Assembly: GCA_016303235.1 (NCBI GenBank)
Contig: JAEDMB010000075.1
Span: 1-8,966, forward strand
DNA from: Oscillospiraceae bacterium
GTDB taxonomy: Bacteria; Bacillota; Clostridia; Oscillospirales; Ruminococcaceae
DNA: 8,966 nucleotides
Direction: 5' to 3'
This document shows, piece after piece, positions 1 through 6,094 of this stretch (position 1 is the stretch's first letter; every line of letters begins with the position of its first letter). The position numbers and the translations under genes were made by a program. The notes beneath the pieces are model-generated. The model was not told where the DNA came from, searched no databases, and saw only the letters and a list, made by a program, of their open reading frames with translations.

Positions 1-248
1 TCTATTTCCGGACGCATTAAAGGTTCACCGCCCGTAAGTGTTACGTTATGCACTTTTGTGCTTAGAATATATTCAAGAATCTGTTCTGCTGTAAGATTTT
101 CGCCTTTCAGTCCGAAATCATTCGCCCACCATGTATCGCAGTAACTGCATCTTAGATTACAGCCTGCAAAGCGTATAAATACTGCAAGCTGTCCGGCTCT
201 CTGACCCTCACCGTTTATGCTCACGAATTTTTCAGCAACATTAAACAT
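1..248 (-). CDS. queE: 7-carboxy-7-deazaguanine synthase QueE (3' end cut by window)
   Basis: This radical SAM enzyme converts 6-carboxy-5,6,7,8-tetrahydropterin to 7-carboxy-7-deazaguanine, the step after QueD in preQ0/queuosine synthesis. The first 82 residues are visible. The N-terminus has the family-type substrate loop SINGEGQRAG (residues 10-19). The radical SAM motif CNLRCSYC gives C30, C34 and C37 (CX3CX2C), followed by DT. TGGEPL at 72-77 is the SAM-binding GGE motif. The ATG (246-248) lies 5 nt after the queD stop, and a GAGGA ribosome site sits inside the last queD codons, so the two genes are probably co-transcribed and translationally linked. Control is presumably through the leader upstream of queD. 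The motif spacing and the queD neighbour make the call firm. NrdG or PflA-type proteins are the only realistic alternatives and fit the SINGEGQ loop poorly. Confidence 0.93.
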   Translation of the reverse strand, partial: MFNVAEKFVSINGEGQRAGQLAVFIRFAGCNLRCSYCDTWWANDFGLKGENLTAEQILEYILSTKVHNVTLTGGEPLMRPEI

Positions 249-253
249 AGTTT

Positions 254-673
254 TTATTCCTCATATACTGCACAGTTTGTCGGAGTCTCCCACACACTTA
301 CACGCTTTACACGGAAATTCTTTTCGCTAAGCTTTACAAAAAAATAATGTGCAAAATTTTCGGCAGTAGGTCGGAAATCAACTTCCGTCAGGCTGAAATT
401 TTCCGATTTGAGTGCTGATACTGTTTCCGGTTTGAGAGTATTTTTTTCATATATAAACGTATGGTCAAACTGTTCCGCAAGTTCTTTCAGTTCACGCTTT
501 AAATCTCCGAAATCAACAACCATTCCTCTGCACTGACCTTCTGAAACAAGATTTTCCGAATATATTTCTGCAAGCACTCTCCATGTATGTCCGTGAAGAT
601 TACTGCATTTGCCGTCATATCCGGAGAGAAAATGCGAACTGTCAAATGTTGCTTCCGATTTTAATATATACAT
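254..673 (-). CDS. queD: 6-carboxy-5,6,7,8-tetrahydropterin synthase QueD
   Basis: The protein is a 139-residue member of the 6-pyruvoyltetrahydropterin synthase (PTPS)/QueD family. It makes 6-carboxytetrahydropterin from 7,8-dihydroneopterin triphosphate, an early step of queuosine precursor synthesis in the cytoplasm. Zinc ligands are H14, H27 and H29 (DSSHF and NLHGH). The catalytic Cys is C23 in GKCSNLHGH. The Asp-His pair is D70-H71 in FDHTF, and the substrate-binding Glu is E129 in VWETP. I chose the ATG at 671-673 because AAGGAGA (681-687) lies 7 nt upstream. The longer in-frame ATG at 727 lies inside a terminator hairpin and would add 18 residues unlike the family. queE follows 5 nt downstream. 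The 5' region holds a candidate preQ1 riboswitch, which fits end-product control. Confidence 0.95.
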   Translation of the reverse strand: MYILKSEATFDSSHFLSGYDGKCSNLHGHTWRVLAEIYSENLVSEGQCRGMVVDFGDLKRELKELAEQFDHTFIYEKNTLKPETVSALKSENFSLTEVDFRPTAENFAHYFFVKLSEKNFRVKRVSVWETPTNCAVYEE

Positions 674-691
674 AATAAATTCTCCTTGAAT

Positions 692-732
692 AAAAAAGCT
701 GTGCCGTATTTTTATCCGTACCGGCACAGCTT
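692..732 (-). terminator. Rho-independent terminator in the queD leader
   Basis: On the minus strand an 11-bp perfect stem (AAGCTGTGCCG, 722-732, with CGGCACAGCTT, 696-706) encloses a 15-nt loop. It runs into a six-T tract (692-697, partly shared with the stem). It ends just before the queD ribosome site, so it serves both as the end of the kinase-like gene and as the expression platform of the leader. A competing 5-bp hairpin (741-745 with 730-734) uses the first three bases of the terminator arm. ACCGG (755-759), at the 3' end of the aptamer, can also pair with CCGGT (720-724). Both are candidate antiterminators. Confidence 0.88.
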
Positions 733-750
733 ATTATTTGATAAGTTATA

Positions 751-795
751 AGTCCCGGTTTTGTTTAGTGACAGGAAGGTACTGTTGAACTGTCA
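751..795 (-). ncRNA. Candidate preQ1 class I riboswitch aptamer upstream of queD
   Basis: On the minus strand a 6-bp stem TGACAG/CTGTCA (790-795 with 769-774) closes a 15-nt loop that contains ACAGTACC. It is followed by an A-rich tail (ACTAAACAAAAC) and CCGGG. This is the layout of the small H-type pseudoknot preQ1-I aptamer: a hairpin, then an A-rich strand docking into it, then a few bases that pair back with the loop. From memory, the loop CAGTACC and tail AACAAAAC are close to the Thermoanaerobacter tengcongensis preQ1 aptamer. The downstream terminator and queD/queE give the expected gene context, and ligand binding would favour termination. The loop is longer than the usual 10-12 nt, so a subtype or a related class is possible. 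Neither a covariance-model score nor binding data are available here. Confidence 0.6.
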
Positions 796-800
796 TTTAT

Positions 801-829
801 ATTATTCTTCTGTATTGTCCTCGTCTGAA
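801..829 (-). promoter_or_regulatory. Possible sigma-A promoter for queDE inside the end of the upstream gene
   Basis: TTCAGA (824-829) and AATAAT (801-806) are separated by 17 bp on the minus strand. The -10 overlaps the stop codon of the kinase-like gene. Transcription would begin near 794-795, exactly at the 5' edge of the candidate riboswitch stem, which is the best argument for it. The -35 matches the consensus at only four of six positions, so this is tentative. Read-through from the upstream gene is the alternative. Confidence 0.4.
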
Positions 830-2826
830 TTTTCAGAATCTTCCTCCGGAGGATTTGTTTCTTCGGGAACAGATGATTCCTCCGGCTGAGTTTCTTCGGG
901 AACTACGGCAGAAGTTTCAGTTTCAACCGGAACGGGTTCCGTAACTTCTTCTGTTTCGACAACAGTTTCAGTTATAGTGGTTTCTTCCGGTTCGGTGAAT
1001 ACCGGTGCAGTGGTAACAACTGCCGACTGATAATATACAATCAGCTTTTCCTCTTTTGAATTGTCAACCTTGTCGCCCGAATAAACCGTATTTCCGTTAA
1101 TTTCAAGCCTTAAAACGCTGTTTGGAGAACCATAGGAATTTTCTTCGACAAGCTGGTAATTTTTAATTTTTGCGTTCTGAAGATATGTTTCATATTCAGA
1201 AACAGTGCATGATGAATAGTCAGGAATAACGGCATATGCAGTTCCGAGGCTTACTTTTACTTTCATATTTCCGCCACTGTGGAAAAGTGAACCTGCCTCA
1301 AATTCCTGCCAGAAAATCTGACCTTCATCATAATCATCATTATATTCATATTCGGGTTCAAGAGTTATAAAATCCTGATATTTTGATGCTGTAAGCTCAA
1401 AAAATTTATTTATCAAATCCGGAACTACTGCATCAAGCTTTTCTTCCGTAACAGGTTCAGTCAATTCGGATTCCTCGGTTGTAGCCTCGATGATATTATC
1501 TGACATTGAGGCGTAGCTTGATGACGGTTCATCATCATCGGAGGGTGGTGAAAGAACATTCATAAGAGTTATTCCAAGAATCATAAGAATTGCAAACAAA
1601 AGTATTCCGATAATAAGGGGGATTTTTATGCGGTCAATTGTATTGACTTTTTCATATTCATATTCTTCTGTGCCGTCATTTTCAATATCAATATCAGAAT
1701 CATAGTTATTATCATAATTATAGTTATTATAATTTTTCTGATTTCCGTAATTTTCAGAAACAGGACGGTTCTTAACAGGAATTTCATTGCTGAATGTTCT
1801 TGTATTATCATAGGAATTATTCAGAGGAGGAATAATTTTTGTATGTGTTCTTGAATCCTCATCATCAGACGGTCTGAAAAGGCGTGTTACAAGTTCGGTC
1901 ACAGTCTGTATGCGGTTTGCACCCGAAACATTAAGACCGTCCATAATAGCTCTTGAAACGTGTTTAGGTATTTTCGGATTAAGAACATGCGGTTCGCAGA
2001 GGTTATCGCTTTCAAGACGTTCAACGGATTCGGTAGGCATACAGCCTGTAATCATTCTGTAAAGCAGAGCTGATATTCCGTATACGTCTGTCCATGTACC
2101 CTGTCTTGAACTTGTACTGCTTGAATACTGTTCCGGTGAGGCATATCCTCTGAAAAGTTCCGGTTCAAGACCTCCGCCAATCGTACGGACTGAAGAAATA
2201 CAGAATCCCGAAAGTTTTACTTCTCCTTTTGAAGTAACATAAACAGTATCAGGACTTATAGCACGGTGAATAATGCCTTCATTGTGAATTATGCCGATTG
2301 TAGTAAAAAGCGGTGGAAATAATTTTGCAACCTGTTCCCAGCTAAGCTCTCCGGCATTGTCCTTTAAATAATCTATAAGCTTACAGCCTTCAATATATTC
2401 AAAAATTATGTAGACCGTATTATTTTCCTGAAACATATCAAGAACCTGATTTATACTTGTATTGTTTCTGAGCTTTGCAAGGCTCTTGTTGAGGTCGGAA
2501 AATTCAGCCATAAATGATTTATATTTTGCAAGATAGTTATAATTAACGCTTACAACAGATGAATTTTCCATTCTTGAACACAGATTCAGAGGCATATATT
2601 CCCTCACAAGAACCTTACATTCAATCGATTTGTCATAAGCAATATATGTTGCACCCTCGCCGTTAAAGCTAAGGAGAACACCAACAATATAACGGTTATG
2701 AAGAACAGTTCCCGGAGCAAGATACATATTGTCATAAGGCGAATTATTATCATAGCCACAATCAGGGCAGACAGAAGCTATTCCTTCATATTCTTTCATG
2801 CACCTGTAACAGAATTTCTTTTTCAC
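802..2826 (-). CDS. Membrane pseudokinase with zinc ribbon and PASTA-like domains
   Basis: The protein has 674 residues. A zinc ribbon has C6, C9, C20 and C23. A Ser/Thr-kinase fold spans about 40-320, and an N/D/Y-rich linker about 335-392. One membrane helix lies at about 402-424. Two PASTA-like repeats follow (about 467-529, starting VVPDL, and about 532-600). The last 70 residues are a T/E/P-rich acidic tail. A cytoplasmic N-half and external C-half are expected, as in PknB/Stk kinases that sense peptidoglycan. The fold keeps YASPEQY (228-234) and WTDVYG (245-250). The beta-3 position reads VLVREYMP, with R75 where VAIKEYFP-type kinases have Lys. HRD is HRA (A189) and DFG is GFC (207-209). 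Catalysis is therefore unlikely, and a scaffold or sensor role is inferred. I chose GTG 2824-2826 because AAGGGAG (2834-2840) lies 7 nt upstream. The in-frame ATG at 2865 would add 13 residues that translate across this ribosome site. Confidence 0.85.
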   Translation of the reverse strand: MKKKFCYRCMKEYEGIASVCPDCGYDNNSPYDNMYLAPGTVLHNRYIVGVLLSFNGEGATYIAYDKSIECKVLVREYMPLNLCSRMENSSVVSVNYNYLAKYKSFMAEFSDLNKSLAKLRNNTSINQVLDMFQENNTVYIIFEYIEGCKLIDYLKDNAGELSWEQVAKLFPPLFTTIGIIHNEGIIHRAISPDTVYVTSKGEVKLSGFCISSVRTIGGGLEPELFRGYASPEQYSSSTSSRQGTWTDVYGISALLYRMITGCMPTESVERLESDNLCEPHVLNPKIPKHVSRAIMDGLNVSGANRIQTVTELVTRLFRPSDDEDSRTHTKIIPPLNNSYDNTRTFSNEIPVKNRPVSENYGNQKNYNNYNYDNNYDSDIDIENDGTEEYEYEKVNTIDRIKIPLIIGILLFAILMILGITLMNVLSPPSDDDEPSSSYASMSDNIIEATTEESELTEPVTEEKLDAVVPDLINKFFELTASKYQDFITLEPEYEYNDDYDEGQIFWQEFEAGSLFHSGGNMKVKVSLGTAYAVIPDYSSCTVSEYETYLQNAKIKNYQLVEENSYGSPNSVLRLEINGNTVYSGDKVDNSKEEKLIVYYQSAVVTTAPVFTEPEETTITETVVETEEVTEPVPVETETSAVVPEETQPEESSVPEETNPPEEDSENSDEDNTEE

Positions 2827-2856
2827 AACCTCACTCCCTTTTAGTAAAAATAAAAT

Positions 2857-2885
2857 ACCGGACAAATATAAAATTATCGTCCGAT
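2857..2885 (-). other. Leader hairpin upstream of the pseudokinase gene
   Basis: On the minus strand ATCGGAC (2879-2885) can pair with GTCCGGT (2857-2863), with one T-G wobble, around a 15-nt loop. A T-rich run, ATTTTATTTTT, follows. The predicted start from the proximal promoter falls at about 2883, so the hairpin would form at or near the very 5' end of the mRNA. It could stabilise the transcript or act as a weak attenuator. The stem is short and the T-run is interrupted, so a real terminator is unlikely. Confidence 0.35.
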
Positions 2886-2889
2886 ATTT

Positions 2890-2918
2890 ATTTTATCAGT
2901 AAAAATTCAAATTGTCAA
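2890..2918 (-). promoter_or_regulatory. Proximal sigma-A promoter of the pseudokinase gene
   Basis: The minus strand carries a perfect -35 TTGACA (2913-2918), a 17-bp spacer and a -10 TAAAAT (2890-2895). A TGA before the -10 gives an extended TGn element. Transcription should start near 2883, about 57 nt before the GTG start codon. This separates expression of the pseudokinase from the T-box-controlled operon upstream. Confidence 0.85.
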
Positions 2919-2942
2919 CCGTCTGGACGCTCTAAAAGCAAT

Positions 2943-2971
2943 ATTTTATCTGATTGTATTCAAATTGTAAA
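2943..2971 (-). promoter_or_regulatory. Distal, repeated promoter-like site upstream of the pseudokinase gene
   Basis: The minus strand carries TTTACA (2966-2971), a 17-bp spacer and TAAAAT (2943-2948). It lies 53 bp upstream of the proximal promoter and shares much of its sequence: both contain ACAATTTGAAT running from the -35 into the spacer, and both end in GATAAAATA. An inverted repeat AATTGT-AA-ACAATT (2963-2976) covers its -35 and could be an operator. The site probably arose by duplication of the promoter. Whether it is active cannot be told from sequence. Confidence 0.6.
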
Positions 2972-3009
2972 CAATTCGGGGATAAAATAACATTTTGTAA
3001 CCAATTGGA

Positions 3010-4263
3010 TTAATCTGAAATCATAAATTTTTCCGCCTGACTTATAAGCTTTATATCCACAAGAGCGTCAATAATTATGCCGTTTTCCGCATATTCTTCA
3101 GAAAAGATTTTTCCTTCAGCACGGATTCTGCTTGTAAAAGCAGTATCTGAATAAGGGATAAGAAGTTTCATACGGCGAGAGGTTTCGGGAAGGTTTTCTG
3201 ATATACATTCAAGCAGTTTTTCAAAGCCGTATTTATGCTTTGCACTTATTCTGACTGTTGTACTGTTTTCAAAAACCATATCGGGATTAAGTGCAATATC
3301 GCATTTATTCATGACGTTTATCTGCGGTATTCCGTCACAGCCAAGTTCTGAAAGAAGATTCCTTGCAACTTCTGCCTGTTCGTCCATATACGGAGATGAT
3401 AAATCCTGTACATGCAGTATCAAATCGGCGGAACATGCCTCCTCAAGAGTGGATTTAAACGCCTCAACGAGATTGTGGGGCAGTCGGCTTATAAGTCCTA
3501 CTGTATCTATAAGCATAACGGTTCTGCCGTCAGGGAGTTCCAACGCACGGGAGGTTATATCAAGAGTTGCAAAGAGTTTATTTTCCGCAAGCACTCCCGC
3601 ATCGGTTAATGAATTAAGCAGAGTGGATTTTCCTACATTCGTATATCCCACAACCGCAACGCAAAGTATACCGTCCTTTTTACGTCTTGAACGTGAAAAA
3701 TCACGGTGTTTTTTAAGATTCCGGAGTTCTTCCTCAAGATATGATATTCTTTTTCGGATATGACGCTTGTCGGTTTCGAGTTTTGTTTCGCCCGGCCCTC
3801 TTGTACCTATTCCGCCTCCAAGTCGTGACAAGGCAGTTCCCATTCCGGTAAGTCTCGGGAGTCTGTATTTCTGCTGTGCAAGTTCAACCTGTAATTTTCC
3901 CTCTTTGGTTCTTGCCCTCTGAGCGAATATGTCAAGTATAAGGGTAGTACGGTCGATTACACGTATATTGACGATATTTTCAATGTTTCGTGTCTGTACT
4001 CCGGTAAGCTCATGGTCGAATATCAGAATTTCCGCACCGAGTTCCTCAATCTGTCCTTTGAGTTCCTCAAGTCGTCCAGAACCCATACACGTTGCGGAAT
4101 CATATTCGTTTTTTTTCTGAATTACCGTTCCGACAACTTCTGCATTAGCAGTCTGTGCAAGTTCAGCGAGTTCTTTCATAGATGTTTCTGCATCAAATTC
4201 GCCTGTATCTACTGAAGCAAGTACGGCTTTAACGGGTACTTCATCAAGTTTATTTTCGTACAA
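3010..4263 (-). CDS. hflX: GTPase HflX, ribosome-splitting/rescue factor
   Basis: The protein has 417 residues, normal for the family. HflX binds the 50S subunit and splits stalled or heat-damaged 70S ribosomes, using GTP for recycling. The N-terminal HflX domain includes GSGRLEEL (61-68). A linker has LSRLGGGIGTRGPGETKLE (145-163) followed by a basic helical region to about 196. G-domain motifs are G1 GYTNVGKS (206-213), G2 FATLD (231-235), G3 DTVGL (253-257), G4 NKCD (319-322) and G5 SAK (340-342). DTVGL replaces the usual DTVGF. The start is TTG (4261-4263): AAAGGAG (4274-4280) lies 10 nt upstream and an in-frame TAA immediately precedes the TTG, so no longer product is possible. It lies 27 nt after tyrS with no terminator, so it is probably in the T-box operon. 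Confidence 0.95.
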   Translation of the reverse strand: MYENKLDEVPVKAVLASVDTGEFDAETSMKELAELAQTANAEVVGTVIQKKNEYDSATCMGSGRLEELKGQIEELGAEILIFDHELTGVQTRNIENIVNIRVIDRTTLILDIFAQRARTKEGKLQVELAQQKYRLPRLTGMGTALSRLGGGIGTRGPGETKLETDKRHIRKRISYLEEELRNLKKHRDFSRSRRKKDGILCVAVVGYTNVGKSTLLNSLTDAGVLAENKLFATLDITSRALELPDGRTVMLIDTVGLISRLPHNLVEAFKSTLEEACSADLILHVQDLSSPYMDEQAEVARNLLSELGCDGIPQINVMNKCDIALNPDMVFENSTTVRISAKHKYGFEKLLECISENLPETSRRMKLLIPYSDTAFTSRIRAEGKIFSEEYAENGIIIDALVDIKLISQAEKFMISD

Positions 4264-4290
4264 TTAAGAAAGTCTCCTTTCTGTATGTTA

Positions 4291-5508
4291 TTATTTCATA
4301 ATAACCTTGTGATAAATCTTTTTGCCTTTCTTTATGATAACTTCTCCGTCGATACTGAGGAATGTTTTAGGGTCTGATATTTTTTCGTTGTTTACAGTAA
4401 TACCGCCCTGCTGTACAAGTCGTCTTGCCTCTGAAACTGACGGGCAGAGCTTTGTTTTTACAAGAAGATTAAGAAGTCCTATCTGACCGTCTGCAAGGTC
4501 ATCGGCAGTAAGTTCAGTAGTAGGCATATTTTCGCTTACTCCTGCACCGCTGAATATATTTTTAGCAGATTCAAGAGCCTTGTCTGCCTCCTCCTGACCG
4601 TGTACAAGCTTTGTGAGTTCGTATGCAAGGAGTTCCTTAGCCTTATTGTATTCCGCACCCTCCATATTATTCTCCATTTCCTCGATTTCTTCAATCGGTA
4701 CAAATGTAAGCATTTTCAGACACTTGATAACATCGGCATCGGCAACGTTTCTCCAGTACTGAAAGAAATCATATGGAGTAGTTTTTTCGGGGTCAAGCCA
4801 TACTGCACCCTTTTCGGTTTTACCCATTTTCTTTCCCTCTGAATTGAGAAGAAGTGTTATAGTCATAGCGTAAGCGTCCTTGCCGAGCTTACGGCGGATA
4901 AGTTCAGTACCGCCAAGCATATTGCTCCACTGGTCATCGCCTCCGAACTGCATATTACAGCCGTATCTCTTGTATAATTCAAGAAAATCATAGCTCTGCA
5001 TAATCATATAGTTAAATTCGAGGAAAGAAAGACCTCTTTCCATACGCTGTTTGTAACATTCGGCAGTCAACATTCTGTTGACACTGAAACAAGCTCCGAC
5101 ATCTCGGAGAAGTTCAATATAGTTAAGATTCATAAGCCAGTCCGCATTATTTACAATTATAGCTTTATCTTCCGAAAAATCAATAAAACGGCTCATCTGC
5201 TTTTTGAAACAGTCAACATTATGCTGAATAGTTTCGGGAGTCATCATCTTACGCATATCGGTTTTACCGGAAGGGTCGCCAATCATAGCAGTTCCACCGC
5301 CTATTAATACTATCGGCTTGTTGCCTGCCATCTGTAAACGCTTCATAAGACAAAGAGCCATAAAGTGACCAACGTGCAAACTGTCAGCAGTAGGGTCAAA
5401 TCCGATGTAAAATGTAGCTTTTCCTGTATTTATAAGCTCCTCGATTTCCTTTTCATCAGTAAGCTGTGCAAGAAGTCCTCGTCTTTTAAGTTCTTCAAAT
5501 GTAGTCAT
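4291..5508 (-). CDS. tyrS: Tyrosyl-tRNA synthetase
   Basis: This 405-residue class I aminoacyl-tRNA synthetase charges tRNA-Tyr. The HIGH-like motif is HVGH (45-48), preceded by the family-typical YIGFDPTADSLH (34-45). The tyrosine pocket region has QFGGDDQW (187-194). The KMSKS-like loop is KMGKT (227-231). The tRNA-binding C-terminal S4-type domain spans about 340-405 (SVSEARRLVQQGG, then VNNEKI). Length and order match the eubacterial TyrS with KMSKS-type loop (tyrS rather than tyrZ is inferred). ATG 5506-5508 has AAGGAGA (5519-5525) 10 nt upstream. Only 24 nt separate it from the small gene before it, and the shared leader upstream carries a UAC specifier, so tyrosine starvation should raise its expression. 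Confidence 0.97.
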   Translation of the reverse strand: MTTFEELKRRGLLAQLTDEKEIEELINTGKATFYIGFDPTADSLHVGHFMALCLMKRLQMAGNKPIVLIGGGTAMIGDPSGKTDMRKMMTPETIQHNVDCFKKQMSRFIDFSEDKAIIVNNADWLMNLNYIELLRDVGACFSVNRMLTAECYKQRMERGLSFLEFNYMIMQSYDFLELYKRYGCNMQFGGDDQWSNMLGGTELIRRKLGKDAYAMTITLLLNSEGKKMGKTEKGAVWLDPEKTTPYDFFQYWRNVADADVIKCLKMLTFVPIEEIEEMENNMEGAEYNKAKELLAYELTKLVHGQEEADKALESAKNIFSGAGVSENMPTTELTADDLADGQIGLLNLLVKTKLCPSVSEARRLVQQGGITVNNEKISDPKTFLSIDGEVIIKKGKKIYHKVIMK

Positions 5509-5532
5509 TTTAAAAATCTCTCCTTATTTAAA

Positions 5533-6030
5533 TTATATTGAATCCATAAGCGTTGTATTGGTTTTTCCGCATATTTCTTTTTTATTGTCAATCAGAATTT
5601 TTTCAAGAAAACTGAAAATTTCCTTTTCACGCTTTTCAATCCAGAAATCAATTTTTTCTGATTCGTCAATCCATTCCTGCGGATAATCAGAATTTTTATA
5701 TTCTGGATTATTATATTCATGTATGCCGGATTCAAATATATCTGACATTTCTTTATCCGCATATTTTTTCAGAAAATCCGCTGTAATCTTAAGTGCTTTT
5801 TTTCCGGCATAGTATTCATAGAATGTCCAGACTCCGCTTCTGAACCAACAGCCATACCAGTCCTCTAAAATCATAAAAGCAGTTACACATTCCGGTACGT
5901 TGCTGTCATAGTTTTCAGCATATCCGTATTTTTCGCTGAAATATGAATAAAATTCATAATCCACCTCCGGAAAGTCCTCGGGTGATATACTGTCAAGATG
6001 CAGATAAATAGTTTCAATATTGCCATTCAT
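5533..6030 (-). CDS. Uncharacterised 165-residue acidic, aromatic-rich protein (first gene after the Tyr T-box)
   Basis: I do not recognise this family with confidence. The protein is soluble-looking: no signal peptide and no membrane segment. It is rich in Tyr, Trp, Phe, Asp and Glu, with helical-looking stretches at about 76-104 and 118-150. The core CWFRSGVWTFYEYYAG (61-76), followed by a long helix, faintly recalls the DMP19/DUF4375 type of small proteins, but this is a guess. ATG 6028-6030 is preceded by a G-rich ribosome site, AGAGGGGGGA (6041-6050), at 10 nt. The reading frame is intact and ribosome sites fit, so it is probably a real gene. It is the first gene behind the T-box terminator and 24 nt before tyrS, so it should be induced with tyrS. 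Confidence 0.8.
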   Translation of the reverse strand: MNGNIETIYLHLDSISPEDFPEVDYEFYSYFSEKYGYAENYDSNVPECVTAFMILEDWYGCWFRSGVWTFYEYYAGKKALKITADFLKKYADKEMSDIFESGIHEYNNPEYKNSDYPQEWIDESEKIDFWIEKREKEIFSFLEKILIDNKKEICGKTNTTLMDSI

Positions 6031-6053
6031 AAATTTAAATTCCCCCCTCTAAC

Positions 6054-6094
6054 AAAAAAGCCCTCGGACGGCATAAAATAAACCGTCTGAGGAC
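6054..6094 (-). terminator. T-box intrinsic terminator
   Basis: On the minus strand GTCCTCAGACGG (6083-6094) pairs with CCGTCCGAGGGC (6060-6071) around an 11-nt loop. The stem is 12 bp with one A-C mismatch and one T-G wobble, and six T follow (6054-6059). The 5' arm (CCTC) is the part that alternatively pairs with GAGG ahead of the T-box core to make the antiterminator. This arrangement makes expression conditional on uncharged tRNA. Confidence 0.93.

Noticed and set aside
674..727. Longer queD start at 727
   Set aside because: It would translate through the terminator hairpin and the ribosome site used by the ATG at 673, and the extra residues do not match the family.
1626..1811. 61-residue Ile/Met-rich frame resembling a small membrane protein
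   Set aside because: It is an alternative frame through the AAT/TAT-rich linker of the pseudokinase gene. The hydrophobic look comes from the base composition.
2827..2865. ATG start at 2865 for the pseudokinase gene
   Set aside because: The ribosome site AAGGGAG lies inside that extension, at the right distance from the GTG at 2826. The extension precedes the zinc ribbon with no recognisable content.
2990..3009. Possible terminator after hflX (AACCAATTGGATT)
   Set aside because: The palindrome has no room for a loop and no T-run follows, so it is not a credible terminator.
3311..3763. 150-residue open frame on the plus strand
   Set aside because: It is antisense to the hflX G domain, which has all its motifs. 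The translation is Ser-rich and patternless, as expected for a shadow frame.
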